Assembly: GCA_038496445.1 (NCBI GenBank)
Contig: JALMLS010000587.1
Span: forward strand, 1-26,558
Source of the DNA: Trichosphaerium sp. ATCC 40318
Taxonomy: Eukaryota > Discosea > Flabellinia > Trichosidae
Direction of reading: 5' to 3'
Length of the DNA stretch: 26,558 nucleotides
Part shown: positions 9,066 to 20,826 of the stretch, piece after piece
Layout of the letters: each line of letters starts with the position of its first letter
Numbering within the stretch: the stretch's first letter is position 1
Position numbers and translations under genes: made by a program
The notes under the pieces: model-generated
The model's input: the letters and a program-made list of their open reading frames with translations, nothing else
What the model was told of the DNA's origin: nothing
Database searches by the model: none

Positions 9066-10372
9066 AACAAAACACCAAATAGATGTCAAATTACAAACAG
9101 GTTGTCCATTAACTGATACACGGGATTATTTCGGACAAACTGTAAAAAATACACTGTGAATTCACTGAAAATATAACGCCTCGACTGAATGGTAGTTTTT
9201 ATTGTTCTGGGTTACAATACCAATACTATTGTAGGGATAATGTTCCGCCTATTTATTCCTTGGGTCCCATGCAGATTTACATATCTGATAAGAACACTTA
9301 TGTCTGAACATGTGAGACATTTCAGGCGTTTGAACGAGCTGGACTGATCCAACAAAGACAAGCAACCAACCGAAGCAGTTTATACGATAGCAAGCAGAAA
9401 TCACCCACCCACTACCGCCCTTTTTGCAATTCAAAAAAAAAAAAAAAAAAGAAGTTTTCTTCATTTATCCATGCACATGCGATCGTGTTATGTAAATAAA
9501 CCACACACTCGCTCTGCGCCAGAGCTATCGGTCAGGGACAGTGTGTTCCTTTCCTCCCAGATTGTCTTGCAATAGCTTTTGTTGGGATTGAGGATTGGTC
9601 TAACAGAGTAAAAGTTGTGTTGTTGTAGCTGTGAGATACAAAATTATGTACTCCATGTTGAGACGTCATCTAAATCAATTTTGTAGAATCTGAACAAAAG
9701 GGAAAGAACAAGATGAGGAAAATGCAAAAACAACAGCCTAAAACATGTGGAAGAATACAACCGTTTCGGTCCACCTTGGTTCTTCAGAGTACTACAACTA
9801 AACATTCCAAATGAATATAAAGTTGGCAAAAATAGTCTAAAAAGTTTCACCATGAAACGGATGTCAGTGTTGTGTTTGACCTGAAATAACACTTTTGCGT
9901 GTTAGTGTTAACCTTATTTTAATATGGGTTGTGACAGGTTGCCCGTGGGCTGTGTAATCTATCCCACTGACATCCTTATGTAGCATTTAATGTTTGAGAT
10001 TTCAATAGCGAGTACATTCTTGTACTGATCTGAAGTGGCCTTTGGAAAAGTAGGTTAAGGTCAAATTGATATTACTTTATAAAAGCACTAAAGGGCAGCA
10101 CAAATAATACTTTCCTAAATCGAGAAATTGCTGAAAGAATGCCACCGAAATGTTATGAGTTTTCTCCCCTTTCTCGCTAAACTATGCTCTACAAAGGTAT
10201 TCTGCAAAATGTATATTAGTGAAAGCTTGCGCAAAATAACCCGGTTGGATGAGTTTCTTCGATCGCTAAAATGTATTCCCCGATTTTGACAGCAAAAAAC
10301 CAATGTGTATATTTGGTACTATTTCTCCGTCCATTCATAAAATCTACAAAACCACGCCGTTCCTACGCTCGT
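9066..10372. other. Gene-free stretch between copy C promoter and ABC transporter
   Basis: No supported gene in 1.3 kb. Seen: an A18 run at about 9431-9448, an AATAAA at 9497-9502, and a CTGAAGA...GAAAC arrangement on the minus strand (9763-9787) that I rejected as a ribozyme. Neither strand gives a frame with plausible splice sites or recognisable protein. The last few hundred bases should contain the promoter of the ABC gene; no motif could be assigned. Confidence 0.5.
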
Positions 10373-13300
10373 ATGGGATTCAGCTCCTTTTTAGCCCAAC
10401 TGGGCGTTATTTCGTACAAAAGGCTGCTGTTAACTATTAGAAACTGGAAAGTTACAGTAGGGCAACTCATAGCGCCATTCCTTATTGTAGCATTATTATT
10501 TGGTGCGTAGAAAAGTATTCGCAAAAGTTTGGCTAATAGTATTTCAAAAAGGTCTCCAAGCAGCTACCAATTACTTGCTCAATCAAAAAGATGAGGTTTG
10601 AAGACTATATTGCCAATTGTTGTTGACTGTACACTAGCACCCAACACCAACCGCCTTAGAGGTAGTACCAATGTGTACAGCACGCGGAAGTAACCCTTGT
10701 CATACAGTAGTTTATGGTAACGCATAACAAAACGCTTATTCTCCTTTTCGCTCCAAAACCATATCTGACGCATAATTTTAGGCCCATCAGATGTTCCGTG
10801 GGTAGAAACGCTCATGAGAGCTGTACGTTTCTTCCATATTTTTTTTTTTGTTTTTTCTTCTTTTCTAAATTTAGTGATAGTTTGCTGACATCAACGACCT
10901 GCCCTGGGATACATTTTTAGCTGTGGGTTCTGTAGAAGGTACTGCGGTGTAATATTGTTCCGCTAACACGTGACATTAATCAAACAAAAAAAATTAATCA
11001 TTTTTCTTTAGAACCGAGCAATAATACGATATATGACTATATATTGACAAACCAGAACAAAACACAGAACGCTATTAATTTCACAACACGTAAGCAAAAA
11101 AATTTCTTGTTGTGTAGAGAGCACTAACTGATGAACCTATAAGCGTATTTGGATGCTACTGCTAGAAGCAATGAGTTACCTAAAGATGTTGGATACATAT
11201 TCTTCTACAATCATAGTGACGCTCAACCATCTTATGGTCCTTCTGTAAGTTGTTTTGTTACTCAAGTGAACCTTCGGGCTAACATTTACTCCACGTTGAA
11301 CTTTCGGGCTAATGTTACTTTAGTTTTTGGCACACTTGAGCAATGCTTTATATGCTTTTAATAAAAGCGATTCCACGCTAAATGGATTGCCAGTTGGTAA
11401 TATTTGTTCTTGTCATATTGAAACTTGCTAACACTTACCAAGATATCTCTGTTGAGAAGTTTCCTAAGCCTCCACAGCGCTTTGCAGGTATGACATTTCT
11501 AGGCTCTTCAAATGTCACCTTACTCTACTTTTTCTAGGTTACTCTTTAGTATCTGGACAAGGTGCAGCATGGTTCTTTGTACCTCCATGCGTCATATTTT
11601 TTATGCTGGTGTCCGAGCTTGTTGGAGAAAAGGTTTCCCCGGGATGCTTAGTTTACTCTTATTTACAGTCTTTAGGAATCTCGTATTCGTCTCGGTATGC
11701 GTATGATGGGTTTGAAGGTGTAGTGAAAAATCTTCTGAACTTTTGTTTAAGTTCTTACTTCTTTATCTTAGAATAGCGTTTATTATCTTGTATGGTTGAT
11801 TTACGGTGCTATAATGATGGCATTATCTTCAGTACGCATAATACAAGAATAACAGATACTAAATTATTCAAAGCTCGTGCTTGTATTATCAGGAATGGCA
11901 TTCCAATTTGATTTTTTCTTGAATTCCGGATTTTTGCCTGTGTTCCTACTGTTTTGGATCTTTGGCTTGTCTATGATTGGTATTGGATTTCTACTATCCT
12001 CTCTCACCTCTAAAGTGAAGACTGCACAAACAGGTGAGTGCAAAAACATACAAACATGTTAATGTCAGCTAAAACTGTCTGTAGTCTGCTATGCGCTTAT
12101 TCTTATTGGTTTTGTGTTTCAGTTTATCTTAACTGCAGGAGACGGGATGTTTCTATTACTCATGTGGTCTGACAATCTTAAAGCATGGGTTATCTTCTTA
12201 CGCTATGTATTACTCTTCTATCCTCCTTTCGATCTTACAAAAGGATTCGTTGATATCTCACGCAAAGCGTCTAAAGTAATTAATCGTGATGGTACGACTT
12301 AAAAGCCATTTGAGTTAAGTGGTAAGTTTTTGTTGACATTTTTGATTAGAGGGAAAGTTAGTTGAAGGTTCTGGCTTCGCCATAAGCGATATGACTAAGT
12401 CTGTAAATGCTGTATTCTTTGATGGCAGATTCTCTGTCGTAGCACCACCAATGATCGAATCATTATACTGGTTAGCTGGTATCGGCGTGTTATTCACGAT
12501 ACTTGCATGGTAATGCTTGCTGTTTTTTTTTTCTTCTCGCTGACTCGCACGTGATAGGTACTTTGATAACGTTCTTTCTGGTGACCATGGGTCTCCAAAG
12601 CCTCCATATTTCTTCTTACTCCCTTCGTACTGGGGCTGTTCATCCAAGAAAGCTAAGACAGTTCCGGTACCAAGACGCTACTCTGTGGTATTCTTCAAAA
12701 AAAAAAAAACCAGCCTTCAATTTAAAATTCAGAAATTGATTAACCGATATCTTTAGTCTTCTCCTGGTATTCAAGATGGTGACCTTGGTTCTGAATTAAG
12801 TGATGTTGATGAAGATGTAACCGCTGAAGCCGCTAGAGCCTTCACATCCACTGATTCGGCTATTCGTATTCTTGGCTTGACAAAAGTATACAGAAAGTTT
12901 GGATGTTGTGCAACGTCTAAGGATGTCAAAGCTGTTACTGATTTATCTTTTGCTGTTGAAGATGGAGAGATATTTTGCTTACTAGGCCATAATGGCGCTG
13001 GTAAAACTACAGCTATAAACATGCTTACTGGCTTATATCTTCCATCTGATGGTACTTTTATTCTTTCTCTTTTACAGTCAGTTTTTGAAGCTAATTTCGC
13101 TTAGGCGATGCTGTTATTTATGGAAAGAGTATACGCAATGATATAGATGGTATCAGAAGTACATTAGGTGTCTGTCCTCAACATGACATATTGGTAAGTC
13201 AAGTTCACTGAAGGAGATTTATCAACGCTTTGTTAGTGGAACAATCTTACTGCTATTGAGCACCTCCGTATCTTCTGTAGATTGAAAGGATTACCTTCTT

Positions 13301-16300
13301 CAAGAGTAGAAGATGAAATAACTGAGAAACTAGAAATGGTTGGACTCACTGATGTAAGTCACTTTGCACATCATTTATTGTGCTTTACATTAATTTGTGT
13401 ATAAAAGGTTGGTAAAAACTATGTTGGTTCGTTTTCAGGCGGTATGAAAAGAAGACTCTCTGTAGCCATTTCAGCCATTGGTGACCCAAAGGTTATATTT
13501 ATGGACGTACGTGATTCTTTGTGCACTTTCGTGACACGTGATGTGCATTTTGATTAATGATTTTTGTGTTTAGGAACCTACTACTGGTATGGACCCTGTG
13601 AACAAACGTGCAGTTTGGCACATGATTCAAGACATGAAGAAAAATAGGGTTATAGTTTTAACGACCCATTCTATGGAAGAAGCTGACGTACTAGGTGATC
13701 GCATTGGTATTATGGCATACGGTACGTGCTGTTAAAACCAACTTGAAGGTTGATTTTGATGAATGATTTGCTCCTTAGGTAAAATGAGATGTGTTGGTAA
13801 TGCTTTGCATTTGAAGAGCCGTTATGGTTCTGGATACCGCGCTTCTGTTGTAGTGAAACCTTCTGATGCTAGTGATATCTCAGATAAAGCAAAAAAGATA
13901 CTTCCTACTGTTGAGATGGCACGTAACGATGCTGGAACACTTACGTTTGTTATTCCGAAACGAAGTCTTGAAGATTTACCTGATTTACTTGAATTCTTCG
14001 AAAAAGAGCCTTTAATACAGGAGTGGGGCGTTAGCCATACTACTCTTGAAGATGTACGTGTATAATATAACAATTAGAGTCTATCTCATTTACCTCTAAC
14101 ACTGTTAGGTGTTCATGACTGTGACGAATCAACATAACTTTGTTTATGATGAATTAGAAGAGTTAGATGACCTTGAAGAGTTACCAGAAGTTGTAAAGGA
14201 TGATACTATAGCTACAGGCGATGGTGTTGATGATGTTATTATTACACATAAGCAACAAAAGAAGTCACCTAAGTCGTACCAAATGCGTGCTCTTTTCAGA
14301 AAGAATTTCTCGCTCCAAAAGAGACAAGTATGCACGAACATATGTCAGATTGGCGCTCCAGTTATTGTAATGGCAATTCTCATTGTGTTACAGGTAATTG
14401 ATTCATGACTAACCACAAATACTAAGAATTTGTTCAAGATTATCGCAAAGAACGAACTGGGCTCTGATGCACAGTTTAAAATCCCTGTACCTACTTTCCC
14501 TGTTCCTTTTGGTGCTCTTTCTCCTATTGGTGTCCCACTGGACTCTATGGTTGCAGACGACGACGGAAATGTTACTTGTTATACTTGGTTCATGTTTTCT
14601 GATTCAGGTACGCTATCGATCGAATTGATTGTTTTGTGAAGTAATTTGGATGCTAATATGTACATAGGAGGAGGTATAGATCCCGGGTCTTTACCTGCTA
14701 ATGGTTCTGGCGGAAATGGATTACTTGGACATATTCCTCAGTACCCTTACTGTATTACCTTTGATATTGATGGTAAAGCAAGTAATGCTACTGCTGTACC
14801 TTTCTTTGAAGATAGGGAGAGTAGATATGCTATGGAGTACGTCTTATGTTCTTGTTTCTTAAAATTTAAACTGTCTTCTTACTTTTTTTTAAATAGGACT
14901 GAGATATACAACGTATTTCTTGAGTTTAACGAAGCTCCAATATTAAATGTTGAAACAGCTCCTCTTAGTCATAAGATGCCCGATGGATTTGTGGACTTTG
15001 CTGAGCTAAATACCAGTACGTAGATTGTTCTGGCATCCGGATAGTGTGAGTTTTATTGTTTAAGTCTTATTTTTTTTTCAGGTTCTGAAGCACCTAGATT
15101 GAGTATGATAACGGCTGTCAATGATCACGATAGACTTTCTTATCACAGGGCAAATGGGTTTACAAGATTACTGGTATCGTATGGCAATGAAAGCCTAAAT
15201 GTCCTTACTCTTAAACATGGTAATATGGCACTTATTGATATGATAACTCAAGTACGATTGCAATATTGTTTCGTATTACTCACTAATCATTTTGTGAAGG
15301 CTTTCTGGAATACTGTGAACGGGAATGATGGTGAACTTACATTCGCTGAAGCACGTTTTTCTCAGGAGATGCCTTATATTAAGGACTCTGACCTACTTGC
15401 AATGATAGAGTATGTTTTGTTTTTCAAAGGGTTTTAGTTAAAAAGTTCTCTGTTGATTTGCATTTAGGTCATTTGGATCTCTACTCTATCCTATTGCGTT
15501 GACACTACAATTACCTCTATACGTTTATATTATCGTTCTCGAAAAGGAGGAAAAACAACGGTACGTTGTAGAGGACATTACGTTTTTTGTTGTTTATGCT
15601 TTCTTATTGCTTATATTTTTTTGTTAAGTGAGATGATGAAGATTCAAGGCCTCAAACTCTCAATGTATTATATTGGCATGTACATATTCAACTTGACATT
15701 CTATGTTGCTATTGTAGTATTTTTTTATATCGCTGGATTTGCAACAGGCATTCGGTTTTTCACTCAAACTCATCCAGGTTAGTTCTTGCTTTTGTTGTTT
15801 TTTCTTTCTTTTATTTTCCTTAACTTACTTTCTAGTAACGTTGATTGTGTTTTTTATTGGTTGGGGATGCTCTTTAGTATCTCTTTCGTTCTTTTTGACA
15901 TCTTTCTTAAACACACGGCGCTTGGCTACAGTAGTTGGGTAAGACAACTAATTATAAATTATTTGTCTAATGTTCCGTCCTTAGATATGTCATTGCCTTG
16001 ATGGGCACCTTATTGACTGTTGTTGTTGCTGCTGGCGTATACGGAGGTCTTGGACTAAGCGATACAGCTATGCCATGGTTCTTGTACATATGGCCTCAAG
16101 TACGCGAAGGACTTTCCAGAAAAGTTGCGTAATTATTTGTTGCTCACTTCTTTGCAGTTCGCACTGGCTAGAGGTATCTTCCTCATGAATGATGGGTGTT
16201 CTACTTTGTTCACGTGCTATGGACCATTATGGAGCATGGGATGGCCTAACGAGTTATGGACTTGTATAATTGCTCTTTACATTAGCGCTATTGTCTACTA

Positions 16301-17956
16301 TGTTCTGTTCTTGTATCTAGGTGGGTTTATCTTTGCATTGACTGCTTTCATCTCACTTTTTTTTTAGATCAAGTGTTGCCAAAAAAATTCGGTGTACCAC
16401 GCCATCCGTTGTTCTGCTTCCCTACTTCAGTTCAGTGTGGCAAAAAAGTATTTAAGCAAGGAGAGGAAGCTCCACTTTTGCGTACAGATGGTGCTGGTAA
16501 TAGAGATACGGATGTTGTAATGGAAGCTAAGAAGGTCTCTTCTGGTGATTATGATTCTGCTTATCCTCTAGTTATTCAAAACTTGACCAAGATATATGCT
16601 GCTAAGCCTCCTAAGCGTGCATTGAATAATATGTCGCTTGCTGTTCCAGAAGGAGAATGTTTTGGTTTACTAGGAGAAAATGGTGCCGGTAAAACTACAA
16701 TGCTAAGGTTCGTGTTTTTGTCTAACAAAAAGTAAAAACAAGCCACTTCAGTGAAGCAGTTATTAACTTTTATCATTCAGCATTTTAACTGGCCTCTATC
16801 AACCTACGTCAGGTACGACATATTTTTTATTCGAACACTCAATTTAAGGGACTTGTACGAATGGTTTTTTATTAATATTGTCTTCTAGGTCTTGCTTGGG
16901 TTGGTGGATTTGATATTCGTAATAATATTGATAAAGTTCAACGTGTTATGGGTATGTGCCCACAATTCGATATTTTGTGGGATGATCTCACAGTAACTGA
17001 ACATATTCTATTCTACAGTCGCCTCAGAGGTACGTTGTCTACAGTTTTTATTCATTTTTGTCTTGTCATTTTAAAAGCTCATGTGACTGTTTTAGGTTAC
17101 CCACCAAAGAAGGAAAAGAGCCATACAGAGCAGCTTTTACGTGATGTTGGTTTGTTTAGATTCAAGAACCGATTATCAAAGAAACTTAGCGGTGGTATGA
17201 AACGTCGTTTATCTATTGCTATCGCACTTGCTGGATCATCAAGGATTGTATTCTTGGATGAGCCTACAACTGGTCTAGATCCAACATCTAGGCGTCAAAT
17301 ATGGAAAATTATACAACGTGCAAAACGAGGCCGTGCCATAATGTTGACAACACATAGTATGGAAGAAGTACGTGTTCGATTGGATGATTCTTTCACTTTT
17401 TTTTTGTTTTTTTGTTGTTGATGTTTATCTTTTTTTCATAGGCGGAGACTCTGTGTACTAGGATTGGTGTACTTGCTTATGGTAATTTGAGATGTTTGGG
17501 TAACCAAACGCATCTCAAAAATAAGTTTGCTACTGGATACATCATCAAAATCAACTTTGACATTAAGGTCCGTACCGTACCGTACTTGCTTTCTGGTTTT
17601 TGAAGTCTAATGGTTTTATTAGCAAAAGAAGAAAGCCAGCGATTTCGTAAGGAAGGTATTACCTAATGCTGTATTGGTTGGAGACTTCTCTTGTACAGAG
17701 ACACATCATATTTACGAGGTATTTATTTGTAACTGTATTGGAAGAAAAAACTAAACTGTTTTAAATCTAGAAAATTAAAGTGTCGGCTATTTTCGCCAAG
17801 ATGGAAGCTGAGAGCAGTGATAATGGTATCGTTGATTGGTCCCTTAGTCAGCTCGGCTTGGATGACGTTTTCCAAAAAGTTGTTGCTGACTCGCGTAAAG
17901 AACGTGATAAGCAAGAAGAACATACGGATGATGTTCAAGTTGTTTTGACTGTATAA
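10373..17956 (+). CDS. ABCA-type full ABC transporter
   Basis: A membrane ATP-driven exporter or floppase; ABCA proteins usually move lipids. Exons: 10373-10502, 10552-10595, 10638-10716, 10782-10822, 10881-10938, 11012-11089, 11144-11244, 11324-11396, 11443-11487, 11538-11632, 11676-11717, 11772-11831, 11874-12033, 12085-12275, 12306-12321, 12350-12509, 12558-12666, 12757-13051, 13105-13193, 13237-13353, 13408-13506, 13574-13721, 13779-14053, 14109-14393, 14427-14607, 14668-14836, 14897-15015, 15082-15251, 15300-15409, 15468-15560, 15629-15777, 15836-15938, 15985-16099, 16158-16320, 16368-16707, 16781-16812, 16889-17029, 17096-17367, 17442-17567, 17623-17718, 17771-17956. These total 5355 nt (1784 aa) in one open frame. 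Order is TMD1, NBD1, TMD2, NBD2, each TMD with a large extracellular loop after its first helix. NBD1: Walker [10 protein letters not shown] (~571), signature FSGGMKRR (~670), Walker B VIFMDEP (~694), H-loop TTHSM. NBD2: GENGAGKTT (~1490), LSGGMKRR (~1589), IVFLDEP (~1612), TTHSM. The family's loop before TMD1 helices (GMRMMGLK) and PSYWG before NBD1 are present. ATG 10373 gives the usual short cytosolic N-terminus. Intron 14 (30 nt) removes an apparent TAA. Confidence 0.96.
11268..11319 (+). repeat. Imperfect 22-23 bp direct repeat inside an ABC intron
   Basis: GAACCTTCGGGCTAACATT (from 11268) recurs as GAACTTTCGGGCTAATGTT (from 11298) within the 79-nt intron 7. Probably a small tandem duplication; no function evident. 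Confidence 0.6.
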
Positions 17957-18001
17957 TGGCGCCTCTTGTGATGATGATTTCGTAATTAATCATTTTTTCA
18001 A

Positions 18002-18007
18002 AATAAA
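18002..18007 (+). promoter_or_regulatory. Putative poly(A) signal of the ABC transporter
   Basis: AATAAA about 45 bp after the ABC stop codon, in an AT-rich 3' UTR. The next ~195 bp up to 18205 contain no gene and presumably hold the promoter of the downstream gene. Confidence 0.5.
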
Positions 18008-18204
18008 AAGCAATTTTTAAATCAACATAAGTCAGTTATACGTGCTTAAAAGAGGATAGCGATGATCCAATAGCGTAAAGCACATGTGCTGTATACGTGG
18101 AGACAGTGTATATTCAATACCACGCCATCACCAATGTGTAGATTAAGTCATAGTTGAACAGAGAAAAATCTCTATCTGTCGTGCCAAATGCTAAGTGTAA
18201 CTTG

Positions 18205-20312
18205 ATGGCGTATGAAAGAATTCTTACGGACGAAAAATATGACGTTGCTATTTTACAAGGTTACAGGTACGATATACGAGTACTTATTATTTCTTTTAAC
18301 CTAGTTCTACAGTTCTATTAGCAATGAACTTTTAGCAACGCTAAACAAGTATTCACGTACCCTTAGATGCGTATTAGTGGGTTTAGAGCATCAATTGCCT
18401 GTAATAACGTTTTTTTAAATCATCTACTCAAAACGCTTTAGAACTGTCCTGTACCGTATATAAGATTACCACAGCGCAATCGGGATGATAAATTATTACA
18501 ATTACTCAATTGTACAACAGTAAGTGTTATTAAGACGTTAAACATGAGTAAATAACGTAATAGGTACTTATAAATTACTCGACAAGGCACGTGACACGTC
18601 AGCATCTTTACTTTGCGGAAAAACTTTTTGTTTGTTTTTTTGACAACATTACAAAATTTCTTAGTTTAATGTAGCCTACCAGCAATAAAAATTGCCAGAA
18701 TGTGTATTTCTACGCGTACGCACTATATTGACGCGTTCAAGAGAGCATCAAAGTACAGTTAAATCCAAGATTTAGGTTATATTTTATTTACAAACATTTT
18801 TTAGTGTTAGCGATTTACTGGTTTTAAACGCTGAAGCGGAACATGCTAACGTTGTATTGATGCCTTCTTGTTTTTGCGAAGCTGTTCTAATAGATATGGC
18901 TGTATCTCAAGCAAATGTATGGTTCGCAAAGCGACAACTATCCGCTAATGTTCTTATCTTCTAAAGGAACAACTGGATCCTGGTATGCTTACCTCTGTTC
19001 AATGCTACTCTGATTGTAACATGACAAATTTTGCTGTAACCAGCGAAGATGTAGCAATATTTAAAGTACGTAGTAGGCTGCCCAGACATTTTACTGACTG
19101 TTTGGAAACAAAAAAGAGTGCATTGAATGTTAGGCAAGTGCTCTCCAAAGACAGCAGTATAGGTACGATATCCACTAATAGCAGGTCTCTGAATCATTAA
19201 TAGATACTTGGGCTGTACCTGCATTGGAAGATGGAACTGCTTCTGTAGTTAATAGGCATGAAAAATCCTCAACAATTTTTTATTTTTGAAAAAATAATTT
19301 TAATTTTTAGATCAACAGCGCTTGCACGTGAGAAATCACCATCCATAAAAGTATCTCAAAAATTGGTTAGTTGTTTAATGATAATTCGTATTATAACAAC
19401 AAGCTTATTTTTTTAATTTCAGGCGTTTGATACTGCCTCTATTGTTGGATTTTTAATTATTGCACTTTTTCTATGTATTTGTACGTCCAAGTTCAAAGTT
19501 TTTCTGCATGTCTTATCTTGATTTCCTTGAGTGATATTTTGTAGACGCTTTCTTGTTTAAAAACCCAATATCAAGACAAATATACAACAGGTTCTTTAGT
19601 GGAAGGTACATTAATTTTTACAAAAAATAAATAGTTCCTCAGGCTTGTTTAATAATATCTAGCTTTCAAACTATTCCAAGTGGCTATGATAATCCATACG
19701 AGTCACATATGTATTTACCAAGCCCTCCACAAGTTTTCATTACCCTAGTTGGGACAGGCAAGTCTTGGGTCAACAGTTTTTTGAAATAGCAGCACATTTG
19801 TGTCAAGAAAAAGTTTACTCATCTTGCGTAGGTTTGCCTTCACCACATGTATATTGCTCTTCTACAAGGCGTCAACGAACGCGAGTAAGATAAAACATAC
19901 CTTTCACATTGACTAAAATAAGGAAATAAGGTTAAAATGTCCGTAACGTCTTTAACTGCTAATGCGGAGACAATAACAAGCGAAACAATTCTCTTTGTTT
20001 CTTCAAAGCTTTGCAATGAAGTACGCCTTTCTCTTTCACTTCCAATCAATCAATTGTTCTAAATACGAATTCTAAACACGAATTCTAAACACTCTTAGGG
20101 CGTAAAACGTAATGGAGGGGTCCTAACACCAGGGTACGTTAGTATTTGACGCTTTGCTTTTTTTTTTTTTTCGGGTTTTCGAAACTTGTTTGCCAACAGT
20201 TTTTTGTTCTTACAGGTATTTGTATAAACGGGATTTACTTCTACACTTGCAAAGGGAGTTGCGTCTAATATTTAGAATTGGGTTTGGCGAGTCTACCGAG
20301 GAAGAGGTGTAA
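18205..20312 (+). CDS. Saccharopine-dehydrogenase-like oxidoreductase, divergent
   Basis: Exons: 18205-18266, 18313-18400, 18442-18519, 18675-18715, 18805-18901, 18967-19065, 19117-19162, 19204-19255, 19311-19365, 19423-19480, 19545-19605, 19663-19710, 19749-19827, 19869-19884, 19923-20020, 20099-20133, 20216-20312; 1110 nt, 369 aa. Homology is inferred by colinear landmarks of the animal SCCPDH family: YDVAIL near the start, the ANVVLMPSCF segment followed by an IDMA helix, WAVPALEDG followed by SVVNRS, one hydrophobic segment (IVGFLIIALFLC) and the C-terminal GGVLTPG near the last strand. The family's role is uncertain; members are often lipid-droplet associated. Odd points: the usual GATGFTG dinucleotide-binding loop reads QGYSSIS, and the protein is shorter than the usual ~400-430 aa, mainly between residues ~75 and 95. 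Exon 14 is 16 nt. The junctions at exons 7-8 and 11-13 are the least certain, and one donor (after 19255) would be GC. Confidence 0.72.
20065..20090 (+). repeat. 13 bp tandem duplication in an intron
   Basis: ACGAATTCTAAAC occurs twice head to tail (20065-20077, 20078-20090) just before the acceptor of exon 16 of the saccharopine-dehydrogenase-like gene. It looks like replication slippage and carries no sign of function. Confidence 0.8.
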
Positions 20313-20826
20313 GAACACGAAAGAAAAAACCAAAAAAAAAAAAATGTAAACAAAGGGCACGTTTTTTTTGTATTTTTGTTGTTTACACTAGCTAGAAGGC
20401 GTTTGCCATAAAAACCTTTTGAGGGTATTTCTTACCGTTCTCATCTTCCGAGGAGTAAATCCACAAAATCGCAAAAACACTACGAGTAGTTGCGAAATTG
20501 GTTTTCTGACATACCTGGATTTACCGCCTTTACACGTGTAGCGTAATCATTTTAAAAGCTAACCGAAGTTTTTTTGTAATTTTGAGGTTCAACGTTGTGT
20601 ACGTTATTATAACGGTAGGTAATGGGAATGGCATGTTTTGTTTTATCAGGTCGTCAAGCTTCGGGTTCAGCTGAACTAAAGTCAAAAATATTTAAACTCC
20701 GGAAAATCAATTTAATCAGTACACCGGCACAATTAAGAGTCCTGCTTCTCTTGTAGAGTTTTTTTTAAGTTGATTGATTTTGTCCCATTTTTAGTTTGAT
20801 ACACACACTAAGCCCCATTTACTACC
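20313..20826. other. Intergenic spacer with presumed GPCR promoter
   Basis: No coding sequence seen. There is an A-rich stretch near 20325-20345, a poly-T-rich stretch near 20362-20385 and one CACGTG at 20533-20538. The segment must contain the 3' end of the upstream gene and the promoter of the receptor gene. No AATAAA was found close to the stop at 20312. Confidence 0.5.

Noticed and set aside
9763-9787. Hammerhead-ribozyme-like core (CTGAAGA ... GAAAC) on the minus strand
   Set aside because: The intervening sequence does not form a stem II directly between the two core boxes, and no stem I or III pairing was found.
12297-12302. Apparent nonsense codon (TAA) in the ABC transporter
   Set aside because: A 30-nt GT-AG intron at 12276-12305 removes it and restores phase into a 16-nt exon. 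All other exons are intact, so a pseudogene is unlikely.
19635-19789. Separate small membrane-protein gene ending at 19662 or 19789, with another gene starting at 19937
   Set aside because: A single 17-exon model reaches 20312 in frame and matches the order of landmarks of saccharopine-dehydrogenase-like proteins on both sides, so I merged them. The junctions here are the weakest of that model.
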